From the NCBI GenBank assembly GCA_025757745.1, contig CP107217.1, positions 1,798,001 through 1,862,000 on the forward strand: a stretch of DNA of 64,000 nucleotides, in the 5' to 3' direction. Shown here piece after piece: positions 49,344 to 59,729 of this stretch; position 1 is the first letter of the stretch; each line of letters starts with the position of its first letter. The notes beneath the pieces were generated by a model, which was given only the letters and a program-made list of their open reading frames with translations, was not told where the DNA came from and did not search any database. The stretch is from Coriobacteriaceae bacterium. GTDB lineage: Bacteria; Actinomycetota; Coriobacteriia; Coriobacteriales; Coriobacteriaceae. Made by a program: the position numbers and the translations under genes.

Positions 49344-50414
49344 CTACACCGGGCACGCCACTGTGGGCAAGCCTCGTCGCTCGTCAAAGCCAAAAACGAT
49401 GTTGGCGCACTGGACCGCCTGGCCTGCTGCACCCTTGCACAAATTGTCGATAGCACCCGTCACCACCAGCACGCCCGCACGCTTGTTGAGCGCAAGGCCA
49501 ATCTGGGCAGCGTTGGTGCCGACGACCGAAGCCGTCTTGGGCTGCTGGCCGACATCGAGCACGCGCACAAAGGTGCGACCGGCGTAGAACTTCTTGTAAT
49601 GGTCGACGACGTCCTCAAGGGCCAACGTGTCGAGAGTCTGCGGCGCGAGCGGCATCGTCACCGTGGAAAGCAGGCCGCGCTTGAGCGGTGCCAAGTGCGG
49701 AGTAAAGACGACGCGATCGGTCAGGTCCAGGATCTGCTCAATCTCGGGCGTATGGCGATGTTTGCCTACGCCATAGGCCTCCAGGTTCTCGTCCGCGCTA
49801 CAAAAATGGGTGCGAGCGTTGCAGGACTTACCGGCGCCCGTCACGCCACTAATGGCATCGACGATTACGGGGCCGTTCTCTGCCACCCAGCCCGCACGCA
49901 CGGCAGGAGCGGCAGCGAGGCTCGTTGCGGTGGGATAGCAGCCGGCGCAAGCGACCAAAACGGGCTTTCCGGCGGCATGGCTGGAAGCAGCGGTCTCTAA
50001 GTCCTGGCAGAACAGCTCGGGCAGGCCAAAAGCGCGGGTCTTGAGCAGCTCGGGGCTCGTGTGCTCGGCGGCATACCATGCCTCAAAGACGGACGGGTCG
50101 CTCAGACGGTAATCGGCCGAAAGATCGAAGCAGGAAACGCCCGCGGCAAGGAGCGCGGGCACCTGCGCCATGGCAGCCGTGTGCGGCACGGCAAGAAAAA
50201 CCGCATCGCAGCTTTTGAGCTCGGGGGCGTCATGCGTGGTGAAAACCAGATTGCTTACGCCAGCAAAGCTCGGATACACTGCGGACAGCGGCTGGCCGGC
50301 ATCGGCGTTGGACGTAATGGCAACAAGTTCAAACTCGGGATGGCCGAGTACGAGGCGAATGAGCTCGGCTCCGGCATATCCAGCCGCGCCGACGATTCCA
50401 ACCTTCAAAGACAT
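49344..50414 (-). CDS. argC: N-acetyl-gamma-glutamyl-phosphate reductase
   Basis: 356 residues. NADP-binding GIVGAAGYAGAELIRL at the N-terminus, catalytic Cys in VACAGCYPTATSLA at about 150, and AYGVGKHRHTPEIEQ with the active-site His. It reduces acetylglutamyl phosphate in arginine synthesis. First gene of the argC-argJ-argB-argD operon; possible ARG boxes lie about 90-130 bp upstream. Confidence 0.96.
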   Translation of the reverse strand: MSLKVGIVGAAGYAGAELIRLVLGHPEFELVAITSNADAGQPLSAVYPSFAGVSNLVFTTHDAPELKSCDAVFLAVPHTAAMAQVPALLAAGVSCFDLSADYRLSDPSVFEAWYAAEHTSPELLKTRAFGLPELFCQDLETAASSHAAGKPVLVACAGCYPTATSLAAAPAVRAGWVAENGPVIVDAISGVTGAGKSCNARTHFCSADENLEAYGVGKHRHTPEIEQILDLTDRVVFTPHLAPLKRGLLSTVTMPLAPQTLDTLALEDVVDHYKKFYAGRTFVRVLDVGQQPKTASVVGTNAAQIGLALNKRAGVLVVTGAIDNLCKGAAGQAVQCANIVFGFDERRGLPTVACPV

Positions 50415-50500
50415 ATCAGACTCCTTGTCTGCGATTTATGCACCGATGCGCATTTCGCAGCGGTCATTATGAGGTGGGTTGAAACTTTAGCACCAAAAGA

Positions 50501-50538
50501 TGCATGAATACGTAAATAGCTTGCATGTTCATGCATTG
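50501..50538 (-). promoter_or_regulatory. Possible ARG boxes upstream of argC
   Basis: TGCATGAATACGTAAAT and TTGCATGTTCATGCATTG lie side by side, with inverted TGCATGAA and TTCATGCA halves. Tandem TGAAT-like palindromes of this kind are the target of ArgR, but the match is partial and no argR gene is in the window. Confidence 0.45.
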
Positions 50539-50580
50539 AAACATTCCCGACACATTCGCTTGAAGGAATTGACAAATAGA

Positions 50581-50634
50581 GCGGGCCCCGTATTGACCGG
50601 CACTCCTTACGGTGCCGGGCAACACGGGGTCCGC
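50581..50634. repeat. Two-tier hairpin after the first PNPOx-like gene
   Basis: GCGGGCCCCGT and ACGGGGTCCGC pair with one G-U, then a symmetric 5/5 internal loop, then CCGGCAC/GTGCCGG. It lies about 40 bp past the stop of the gene at 50672. On the minus strand it is followed by TCTATTTG, so it may act as a terminator. Confidence 0.65.
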
Positions 50635-50671
50635 CCATGCGAAAACTAAGTTGTTAGGATGAGCCAGCTGG

Positions 50672-51082
50672 CTAGAGCTCAACCGGCACCCATTCGTCAT
50701 GATTGCAGATAAATGCCTCAGGATCCTCGACGCTAAAGAAGACGAGCGCGGGGTCGTTAGGCCCCTCATAGTGCTCGCTCAAGCGCTCAAGATGCTTCCA
50801 TCCGGCCTCGCGCATTTCGCTCGAAGCCCGGTCTTCCAGCCCCGCACGCCCGCGCAGGATCAACCAACCATGGCCCGGCCACCAACTCGTGACCTCAAAG
50901 CGCTGGTTTTGCAGCAGCTCCTGCCACACATCTTTGGTGCGCGCTGTCACAAACCACAGCTTGCCGTCCTGAATCTGCGCAAACGAGAACGGACGCACAT
51001 GCGGCTGCCCGCCCACGCTCGTCGCCAGATACCACGCCGGCACCGACGTCAGATACTCCAGCACCGTATTCAATCCGTCCAC
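50672..51082 (-). CDS. Pyridoxamine 5'-phosphate oxidase-like flavin protein (copy 1)
   Basis: 136 residues from a GTG at 51082, chosen because GACAGGAGGAAAC directly precedes it; an ATG 15 codons upstream has no site. Split-barrel fold signature: VPAWYLATSVGGQPHVRPFS, KLWFVTARTKDVWQELLQNQ and WLILRGRAGLED. Such proteins bind FMN or F420 and reduce unknown substrates. About half of the residues match the neighbour at 51137, so the pair arose by tandem duplication. Confidence 0.8.
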   Translation of the reverse strand: MDGLNTVLEYLTSVPAWYLATSVGGQPHVRPFSFAQIQDGKLWFVTARTKDVWQELLQNQRFEVTSWWPGHGWLILRGRAGLEDRASSEMREAGWKHLERLSEHYEGPNDPALVFFSVEDPEAFICNHDEWVPVEL

Positions 51083-51136
51083 GTTTCCTCCTGTCGCCTG
51101 ACCAGTCTTTTTGGAATGGGTAGTCAATTTGGGAAA

Positions 51137-51583
51137 TTAGAGCTCGAGGCGCTCTTCGCTGCCGTCGATATCGCAGAACCGTGCGGCGATGTTGCGGACC
51201 GAGAAGAATGCAAGGCGACCATCGTTGGCGCTATCGTGTTGCTCGCCAATGCCCACCATGTGCTTAAAGCCCGCTTGGCGCACCTTGTCGCTCACGAATG
51301 CATCGTCCTCGAGCGCGGCCTCGCCAGTTAACACGATCCAGCACTCCCCCGGCTTCCAGCCCGATACCTCAAACTTGGGATTCGCGCTCAACTCCGCCCA
51401 CACGTCCTTGTCGCGCGACGTGCAAAACCACAGCTTGCCATCATCGACCATGGCAAACGAAAACGGCCTCACGCGGGGCTGATGCCCGTCGCTCGCATCG
51501 GTCGTGGCAAGATACCACGCCGGAATGCGCCTGAGATACGAGCAGGCGCGCTCGAGCTGAGCCGTGCGATCGGTGTCGGTCAT
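51137..51583 (-). CDS. Pyridoxamine 5'-phosphate oxidase-like flavin protein (copy 2)
   Basis: 148 residues. RIPAWYLATTDASDGHQPRV, PFSFAMVDDGKLWFCTSRDK and ECWIVLTGEAALED line up with copy 1. The substrate is unknown; related small proteins detoxify or bind flavins. It is transcribed upstream of copy 1 with 54 bp between. Confidence 0.82.
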   Translation of the reverse strand: MTDTDRTAQLERACSYLRRIPAWYLATTDASDGHQPRVRPFSFAMVDDGKLWFCTSRDKDVWAELSANPKFEVSGWKPGECWIVLTGEAALEDDAFVSDKVRQAGFKHMVGIGEQHDSANDGRLAFFSVRNIAARFCDIDGSEERLEL

Positions 51584-51613
51584 AGAGACCCCTTTCTTGC
51601 GCTCGAATCGAGC

Positions 51614-52414
51614 TTAGACGAGTTGAAGATTGATAACGACAACGCATGTCACCAGCAGCGCCATCGCCAGCGCTGCCAGTACATCCCCCCGGCCAAACGC
51701 AAGCGCATGCAGACGCGTGCGTCCCTGCTCGCCGTGATAACAGCGCGCATCCATGGCGGCCGAAAGCGTCTCGGCATGACGGAACACGCCGGTGAACAGC
51801 GGAATCGCCACACTGCCGAGCATGCGCACACCGCCGAGCGGACCGCCCGTCACGCGCGCGCCGCGACTTGCCTGTGCATCGGCCGTCTGTTTCATCTCGG
51901 TGGCAAATTGCGGCATAAACCGCAGCGCGATACCCATAATCATGCCGAGCTCGTGCGCCGGAAGCCCCACGCGCGCAAATGGTGCGAGCAGACGTTCAAA
52001 GCCCGCGGTGAGGTCGAGCGTCGGCGTGGTGAGTGTAACGGCGCTCATGCCGGCCATCATCAACGTCAGGCGGCACGCCACAAACGCCGCAGAACGCAGC
52101 GAGCCCTCGCTCACCTGCAAAAAGCCAAGCTGCCACAGGATGCGGCCACTCTGGTCGGAAAACAGGTTGAGCACCGCGACCACCACGACAATCGCCAGCA
52201 ATGGTGCCATCGATGATAGGACCCGGCGCAACGGCACCCGGGCTGCGAGATAGACCAGCACGACAAAAAATGCGACCGGAACCAGCCCGCAAAAGCTTCC
52301 GACGGTGAGCACGGTGACCAGAAATGCAAAACCTAGGAGCAACTTAGTACGCGGATCCAGGCGATGCACCGCGCTATCCCCGGGATAGTAGCTGCCAAAT
52401 GAGAACGCCTCCAT
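51614..52414 (-). CDS. ecfT: ECF transporter transmembrane subunit EcfT
   Basis: 266 residues from ATG 52414, which overlaps the ecfA stop as TAATG. Helices TKLLLGFAFLVTVLTVGSFC, APLLAIVVVVAVLNLFSD and others, and the two coupling motifs with Ala-Arg-Gly: DAQASRGARVTGG and MDARCYHG. EcfT links the ATPases to substrate-binding S components. Third gene of the ribU-ecfAA'-ecfT operon. Confidence 0.94.
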   Translation of the reverse strand: MEAFSFGSYYPGDSAVHRLDPRTKLLLGFAFLVTVLTVGSFCGLVPVAFFVVLVYLAARVPLRRVLSSMAPLLAIVVVVAVLNLFSDQSGRILWQLGFLQVSEGSLRSAAFVACRLTLMMAGMSAVTLTTPTLDLTAGFERLLAPFARVGLPAHELGMIMGIALRFMPQFATEMKQTADAQASRGARVTGGPLGGVRMLGSVAIPLFTGVFRHAETLSAAMDARCYHGEQGRTRLHALAFGRGDVLAALAMALLVTCVVVINLQLV

Positions 52415-54318
52415 TAGCAGCCCTCCTCTCGCGTGGGCGCCTTGGAACCAGCCTGACACGGAACCCTCAAAGGCACGTCCGCGCAGCCCAGCAGCAAGCC
52501 GGCCAACTCGTCGGCTAGCGCCTCAACCGTATAAAGCTTGTCGCAGCGGAGCGGCACACCGGCTTGTGCAAGCGCCAGCGCCATGCGCTGGGCGGCAGGA
52601 ACGCCCAGGCCGATCGATTTGAGCTCGTCCGCGTGCGCAAACACCTGCGCGGGCGTTCCCTCGGCAAACACGGCGCCCTCGTTCATCACAACGATACGGT
52701 CACAACAATTTGCCAGGTCATCCATGCTATGCGAAACCATGACAACAGTCAGGCCCTCGCGATGGAGTCGATCGATGAGCCCCAGGAAATCCCCGCGCGC
52801 AGCCGGATCGAGCCCCGCCATGGGCTCGTCGAGCACCAGCACCTCGGGCTCCATGGCGAGCACGCCGGCAAACGCCACGCGGCGCTGCTGGCCGCCCGAA
52901 AGCTCAAAGGGGTTCTTGTCGCCTATCGCGGCAAGGTCGAGGCCCACGCGCGCAAGCGATGATGCGACACGGCGTGCAACCTCGTCTTCTGGCAGGCCAA
53001 GGTTGCGCGGGCCAAACGCCACGTCCTGCGCCACGGTCTCGGCAAATAGCTGGCGCTCGGGATACTGAAACACCACGCCGACCTTGGCCTTAACCGCAGC
53101 GGCGTCTTTCTTGCTTGATAGGTCGAGCCCCAGCGCGCAAACGCTTCCCTCCTGCGGACGAATCAACCCGTTGAGATGCTGAACCAGCGTCGATTTACCC
53201 GAGCCGGTATGACCCGCCAATCCCAGAAACTCGCCGCGGCGCACCGTCAGCGAAACATCACGTAGCGCCCAGGGGCTGTTTGGATCGTTGCCCCAAAGAG
53301 CCTGTTTGCTCGATGCGTCCGCAGTGGTCGAGCGCTTGCGCCATCGACGGCGCTCGCGGGCGCTCAGCGAGTAACTATGCGAGAGGTGCGAAATCTCGAT
53401 AACGGGCTCCGATGCGGCCGCCTCGTTAGTCGCGAAGAATGCATTGTCGAGCATACGAGAATCGGATGCAGAAGGCTGCACTGCGACGTCCGCCCCGCCC
53501 CGCTCGGCGTAAACCCGCGCAATCTCGGCGACCATATCTGCCTCGCGCACCTGCGCGCAAACGGGCACGCCCTTCTCACGAAGTGCCCTACCTAGGCAGC
53601 ACGACGCCGGCATATCCAGGTTGAGCTGCGCAAGTTCGTCCGCCCGCGTCAAGATTTCCTCGGGCGTACCGATCATGGCAACGCGGCCCGCTTGGAAGAC
53701 AGCAACGCGATCGGCCTCGGCGGCCTCTTCCATAAAGTGCGTAATCATCACGATGGTCATGCCGCGATCATGCAACGCACGGCAAGCCTTCATGAGGCCC
53801 TTGCGTCCACGCGGATCGAGCATCGAGGAAGCCTCGTCCAATATGAGCACGCGCGGTTCCATGGCGAGCACGCCGGCAAGCGCCACGCGCTGCTTTTGGC
53901 CGCCCGAAAGCGCGTGGGTCTCGTGGCGCTCAAAGCCCACCAGGCCCACGCCCTTCAGTGCCTCGCGTACGCGCTGCGCAATTTGCGCCGATGGCACGCC
54001 AAGGTTTTCAGGACCAAACGCAACGTCATCTTCGACAAGCGTTGCTACCAGCTGATCATCGGGATTCTGGAATACCATGCCCGCGGTCGAACGAATGTCG
54101 TAGACCAGCTCGGGGTCGGACGCATCCATGCCGTTGACGCGTACCGTGCCCGCATCGGGCTGCAACAGTGCATTCAGATGCTTGGTAAACGTCGACTTGC
54201 CCGACCCATTGCCACCGAGGATGCAGAAAAACTCGCCATCCTCGATGTTCAGATCGACGCCGTCGAGTGCCGGTGCGGCACCGTCATAGCTAAAGGAAAC
54301 GCCCCGACACTCAATCAT
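52414..54318 (-). CDS. ecfA: Fused ECF transporter ATPases EcfA-EcfA'
   Basis: 634 residues with two complete ABC ATPases. Half 1: Walker A LGGNGSGKSTFTKHL, signature LSGGQKQRVALAG, Walker B VLILDEAS. Half 2 from about residue 300: Walker A GHTGSGKSTLVQHLN, LSGGQQRRVAFAG, VLVLDEPMAGL. In most genomes these are two genes; here they are one chain joined by a linker rich in Ser, Ala and Arg. It drives uptake via EcfT. Overlaps ribU by four bases. Confidence 0.95.
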   Translation of the reverse strand: MIECRGVSFSYDGAAPALDGVDLNIEDGEFFCILGGNGSGKSTFTKHLNALLQPDAGTVRVNGMDASDPELVYDIRSTAGMVFQNPDDQLVATLVEDDVAFGPENLGVPSAQIAQRVREALKGVGLVGFERHETHALSGGQKQRVALAGVLAMEPRVLILDEASSMLDPRGRKGLMKACRALHDRGMTIVMITHFMEEAAEADRVAVFQAGRVAMIGTPEEILTRADELAQLNLDMPASCCLGRALREKGVPVCAQVREADMVAEIARVYAERGGADVAVQPSASDSRMLDNAFFATNEAAASEPVIEISHLSHSYSLSARERRRWRKRSTTADASSKQALWGNDPNSPWALRDVSLTVRRGEFLGLAGHTGSGKSTLVQHLNGLIRPQEGSVCALGLDLSSKKDAAAVKAKVGVVFQYPERQLFAETVAQDVAFGPRNLGLPEDEVARRVASSLARVGLDLAAIGDKNPFELSGGQQRRVAFAGVLAMEPEVLVLDEPMAGLDPAARGDFLGLIDRLHREGLTVVMVSHSMDDLANCCDRIVVMNEGAVFAEGTPAQVFAHADELKSIGLGVPAAQRMALALAQAGVPLRCDKLYTVEALADELAGLLLGCADVPLRVPCQAGSKAPTREEGC

Positions 54319-54905
54319 GCGCGGCCTTTGACCTGGTCCTTTTTAGGCGTGATGAGGTTGGAGACCGCTTTGTACACTGCAAGCGTCAACACCGAGTTAA
54401 GCACGGTCTTGATAAGGTTGAACGGCAGCACGGCAGGAATCATGAGCGGGGCGATCACATCGACCGAGCCATACCAGAACCATACGCCAATGGTAAGGTT
54501 TGCGACCATAGACAACGCCGTAGCAGCAATAACGCCGAGCACCAGGCCAATCACGGCACCCTTATAGGTATGCATCTTCTGGTAGACGATAGCCGCGGGC
54601 AGAATGTAGCCCAGCGTGGCAACCAGGTTCATAAGCGCGCCGACCCAGTCACCCGTGGTGAGTGCATGGATAACGATCGCCATGGCGGCAACGGCGGTAC
54701 CGGCACCGGGGCCATATGCAAACCCACACACCATCGCCGGCACCAGCGACGGATCATAGGTCAAAAACGGCGCCGAAGGAAGAATGGGCAGCTGCACATA
54801 CATAAACAGGGCGCCCAAGGCGCACATCAACGCCATGGTAACGAGCTGTTTGGTGCTCCACCTATTCGTGTTCTCAAAATGGATATGCTGCGACTGTTCA
54901 GACAT
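54315..54905 (-). CDS. ribU: Riboflavin ECF transporter S component
   Basis: 196 residues from ATG 54905; an ATG at 54926 lies inside the riboswitch end and is rejected. Five to six hydrophobic helices; LTYDPSLVPAMVCGFAYGPG is the segment that in RibU-like proteins lines the substrate cavity. The FMN riboswitch directly upstream argues strongly for riboflavin. First gene of the ECF operon. Confidence 0.9.
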   Translation of the reverse strand: MSEQSQHIHFENTNRWSTKQLVTMALMCALGALFMYVQLPILPSAPFLTYDPSLVPAMVCGFAYGPGAGTAVAAMAIVIHALTTGDWVGALMNLVATLGYILPAAIVYQKMHTYKGAVIGLVLGVIAATALSMVANLTIGVWFWYGSVDVIAPLMIPAVLPFNLIKTVLNSVLTLAVYKAVSNLITPKKDQVKGRA

Positions 54906-54917
54906 AAGATCACCTGC

Positions 54918-55100
54918 CTCTTTCATCCGGACTCTAACCGTTGGTACTGGGGTCTCACCAGTTCAGCCGGCATGCGAACCAACACACGCACGGGTCGCGG
55001 ACTCATCGGCTCGGTCGCAGACGCCTCGTCTGCGCCACGGCACCCCTTTGGCACCGCCCGATTTACCGCCAGTGGGGAATTCCACCCCGCCCTGAAACAG
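54918..55100 (-). promoter_or_regulatory. FMN riboswitch (RFN element)
   Basis: Conserved RFN blocks on the minus strand: CAGGGCGGGGTGGAATTCCC, CACTGGCGGTAAATCGGGC, GAACTGGTGAGACCC, AACGGTTAGAGTCCGGATGA and AAGAGG. The ends pair to close the multi-branched aptamer. It should repress ribU when FMN is plentiful, probably by masking the ribosome site, since the start codon follows about 13 bases later. Confidence 0.95.
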
Positions 55101-55108
55101 CAATTGCA

Positions 55109-55136
55109 AGTGTAGCACCAGCAGGCTTTTGCGCAA
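55109..55136 (-). promoter_or_regulatory. Promoter of the ribU operon
   Basis: On the minus strand TTGCGC, a 16-bp spacer and TACACT place the transcript start about 8 bases before the FMN aptamer. The match to the sigma-70 consensus is moderate. Confidence 0.55.
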
Positions 55137-55303
55137 GTATGCCAAGGGTAATTTATGGCGGGGACCAGTTGCCGCAACTACCACGTTCCCCATCCATCCC
55201 AAAGTAGCGCGCCTTTCGCGGCAAAGCCGCGAAACAGCGACCGGGACACGTATCCCCATCAGCCACGATCTCCGCCCACGCCGACCTCAAGGCCGTAAAC
55301 GCA

Positions 55304-55446
55304 GGGAATCCGGGGGCGTGACGGGGCTTCTCTCCGGAATATTCCGCAGGACGCAAAGAGGCTCCGCAGCGCGAAGCGCGATGCGGAGCCTCTTTGCATG
55401 TCCGAGGACGTTCCGGAGAGAAGCCCCGTCACGCCCCCGGATTCCC
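55304..55446. repeat. Giant hairpin with 36-bp perfect arms after groL
   Basis: Arms 55304-55339 (starting GGGAATCCGGGGGCGTGACG) and 55411-55446 are perfect reverse complements over 36 bases. Inside, after a loop and a 4-bp stem, GCAAAGAGGCTCCGCA and TGCGGAGCCTCTTTGC form a second perfect 16-bp stem with a GCGC-GAA-GCGC tip. It begins 27 bp past the groL stop and has no U-run. The remaining part of the gene-free stretch down to the ribU promoter holds a 9-bp hairpin TTTCGCGGC/GCCGCGAAA near 55214. Confidence 0.85.
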
Positions 55447-55472
55447 GGTGGGAGTTCTAGACCTTGTCGGCC

Positions 55473-57188
<1,716 letters not shown>

Positions 57189-57206
57189 TCAGAGATTCTG
57201 ACGAGA

Positions 57207-57500
57207 CTAGGCCTCGACGACAGCGTAGATGTCATCGGCGCGCATGAGCAGATACTTCTCGCCGTCGACCTTAACCTCGTTGCCACCGAACTTACCGTAG
57301 ATGACAACGTCACCGACCTTGACGTCCATGGGAATGCGCTCACCCTTGTCGTTGACCTTGCCGGCACCAACGGCAACAATGGTGCCGCGCTGCGGCTTCT
57401 CCTGAGCGTTGCTGGCGATATACAGACCAGAAGCGGTCTTCTGCTCGGCCTCGTCGGGCTTGACCAGAACACGATCTGCAAGCGGCTTCAAAGACGACAT
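57207..57500 (-). CDS. groES: 10 kDa chaperonin GroES
   Basis: 97 residues. LKPLADRVLVKPDEAEQKTA, SGLYIASNAQEKPQRGTIVA (mobile loop) and GDVVIYGKFGGNEVKVDGEK are classical. Start with AAGGAGGAGACAAGC upstream. It caps GroEL. No CIRCE palindrome (TTAGCACTC type) is visible upstream; instead GTATAACC occurs twice (near 57528 and 57594). Confidence 0.96.
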   Translation of the reverse strand: MSSLKPLADRVLVKPDEAEQKTASGLYIASNAQEKPQRGTIVAVGAGKVNDKGERIPMDVKVGDVVIYGKFGGNEVKVDGEKYLLMRADDIYAVVEA

Positions 57501-57637
57501 GCTTGTCTCCTCCTTTTTGGGCCGCGCGGTTATACCACGCGAATTAACCCTTTTTGTTTGCGTACGCGTTGAATGGTACCCACGAATGGCGGGTTATACA
57601 ACACGGAGTCAAAAAATCTTATTTTTTGGCACTTAGA

Positions 57638-57836
57638 TTTTCTGAATGCCGGGGGATAACTTAGCGGTGGCTCCCGGGGCGGACCGGAGGGCATGAAGTT
57701 TACTGCTCTACAGTCCTGCGCAAGACGGAAAGCACATTAAGTGCTTTCCTTTGCGTGCGGAACTCGCGACAAACTTCATGCCCTCCGGTCCGCCCTGGGA
57801 GCCAGGTTGACTAACTAGGGCCCGGCATTCAGAAAA
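57638..57836. repeat. Giant three-tier hairpin between the amidohydrolase and groES
   Basis: Outer arms TTTTCTGAATGCCGGG (57638-57653) and its complement (57821-57836) are perfect. Then come 33-base arms at 57669-57701 and 57771-57803 (starting GGCTCCCGGGGCGGACC) with only one G-U pair. The tip is GGAAAGCAC-ATTAA-GTGCTTTCC, with CTGCGCAA/TTGCGTGCGG in between. The 199-bp element fills most of the 423-bp gene-free stretch; the rest holds the groES promoter region. Confidence 0.85.
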
Positions 57837-57923
57837 GTCAGTGCAGCAAAATGGCGATGCGGATGGTGCGAATAAGAAAGGGGCACGTTGCTGAAACGTG
57901 CCCCCTATGAGTGAGGTATGAGG

Positions 57924-59561
57924 CTAGCGCTCGTAGATTACGTTACCTGCCAGGTAGGTGACCTGGACCTTGGTGGCTTGGAGCTCTTGGGGGTCGATGG
58001 TGAGCGGGTTTTGGTCCAGGACTACCAGGTCGGCGTACTTGCCAGGCTCCAAGCTGCCGAGGTTTTGCTCGTCGCCCGCTGCATAGGCGCTGCCCAGGGT
58101 GTAGTTGCGCAGAGCCGTTGCTGCATCGATGCGCTCGCTCGGCAACCAGCCGCCCTCGGGCCAGTGGCTTTTGGGGTCCTGGCGCGTGATAGCCGTGTAG
58201 AGCACGTTCATGCTGGTAACGGGCGTGATAGGGCTGTCGGTACCGAAGGCTTGGCGAATGCCGCGCTGCTTATAGGTTGCGAACGGCCACATGATGCGGC
58301 TGCGCTCCAGGCCCAGATCGCGCTCCGGTCCACCCGGATCGAGCGTAATATGGCAGGGCTGGCTCGAGGCGACCACGTTGAGCTTGCGCAGGCGGTCGAT
58401 GTCCTCGGGCAGAAGGTTCTCTAGGTGCTCGAGCGTGTTATGGCCGTGCTGGGGCAGGCCGTACAGGTCGGCCGCTTCCTCGAAGATATCCAGCGCGGCA
58501 TGAATCGCACCGTCACCAATAACGTGGATGCGTACGGTATGACCGCGCTCCGCGGCCGCCAGAACCAGTTTGCGCATGCGCTCAGCCGGGACCGTCAGAC
58601 GGCCCCGGTCGCCCGGGAAGCGCGGATTGGTATAGGGCTCGGTGAGATATGCCGTGTGTTCGCTCGACACGCCATCGAAGAACTGCTTAAAACCTGGCGC
58701 CGAAAGCAGCGCGTTGTTCGCGTAACGTACCTGGAGCTCTTCTAGACGCGACTGGTCATCCAGCAGCGTGGGGAACAGATGGGCACGAATGCCCAGCTTG
58801 CCGGTCGTCTGCAGCTTGTCGTAGACATCGTCGCGGATAAAATCACAGCCCAGCATGGGCATGAGCGACATATCGCAGATCGAGGTGATGCCCTGCTCGG
58901 CCATGCGCCTCATTTGATCGGCGTAAGCGCTTGCGATGCGATCTTCGCCCAGCCACTCAAGACAGCGCGGCAACAGCTGCATGGCAGCCGCTTCGTGAGC
59001 AATGCCCGTGAGCTCGCCGTTTGCGTCCTTGTCGTAGCTGCCGCCCGCCGGCGGCTCGCTGTCGCGCGTGACGCCGAGCGCCTCGAGTGCGCGGCTGTTG
59101 AGCCACAGCGTGTGGCCGTCGCCCGAATACATAACGCAGGGACGATCGGGGAATGCCGCATCGAGCGACGCCTTGGTAGGATGCTCGGGCGGGTCCCAAC
59201 GGTAGTCGCGCCAGCCCTGCGTCACAACCCAAGCGTCGTCGGGCAGGTCCTGGGAAAACTCGAGCGCGTGCTGTACCAGCGCCGCCTCGGACGTGCCCAT
59301 ATCCATGAGCATGTACGGCGAGGAACCGACCGAGGTATGGAAGAAGTGCAGATGAGCGTCATGGAAACCGGGGCAGACAAACTGCTCGCCGTAGTCGAGA
59401 ACCGGCGTGGCGGCGGGAGCGGCGGCGATCACGTCATCGGGCTTGCCGACTGCGACGATACGGTCACCTGCGATGGCAATCGCCAGCTCACGAGCAGTAT
59501 CGATGCCGTCTTGCGCGGTAAAGACGTTCTTGGAGCGGATAATCCGATCGATATGTTGCAT
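57924..59561 (-). CDS. YtcJ-like metal-dependent amidohydrolase
   Basis: 545 residues from ATG 59561; a longer open frame upstream reads through the M20 gene on the other strand and is not real. Amidohydrolase metal site FVCPGFHDAHLHFF, then GDGHTLWLNSRALE, IHVIGDGAIHAALDIFEEAA and AFGTDSPITPVTSMN with the catalytic Asp. Substrate unknown; relatives act on amides of hydrophobic compounds. It diverges from the M20 gene and its transcript is followed by a giant hairpin. Confidence 0.9.
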   Translation of the reverse strand: MQHIDRIIRSKNVFTAQDGIDTARELAIAIAGDRIVAVGKPDDVIAAAPAATPVLDYGEQFVCPGFHDAHLHFFHTSVGSSPYMLMDMGTSEAALVQHALEFSQDLPDDAWVVTQGWRDYRWDPPEHPTKASLDAAFPDRPCVMYSGDGHTLWLNSRALEALGVTRDSEPPAGGSYDKDANGELTGIAHEAAAMQLLPRCLEWLGEDRIASAYADQMRRMAEQGITSICDMSLMPMLGCDFIRDDVYDKLQTTGKLGIRAHLFPTLLDDQSRLEELQVRYANNALLSAPGFKQFFDGVSSEHTAYLTEPYTNPRFPGDRGRLTVPAERMRKLVLAAAERGHTVRIHVIGDGAIHAALDIFEEAADLYGLPQHGHNTLEHLENLLPEDIDRLRKLNVVASSQPCHITLDPGGPERDLGLERSRIMWPFATYKQRGIRQAFGTDSPITPVTSMNVLYTAITRQDPKSHWPEGGWLPSERIDAATALRNYTLGSAYAAGDEQNLGSLEPGKYADLVVLDQNPLTIDPQELQATKVQVTYLAGNVIYER

Positions 59562-59729
59562 GGGCATCCCCATCTCTGGCAGGAAATTCAACACCCCCGA
59601 GTGTACTCCCCCGTCTCGGTTACAAAATGCCAAGCGGCAAACGGCAGCTTTGCCAGCCCTAGCGGCAGGTGGCATACTGGAGAGAGCCTGTACGATTTTG
59701 CGATCAACCCAGCAAGGAGCAAATCGATC

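Noticed and set aside
57501..57640. CIRCE element of HrcA before groES
   Set aside because: No TTAGCACTC-N9-GAGTGCTAA palindrome is present.
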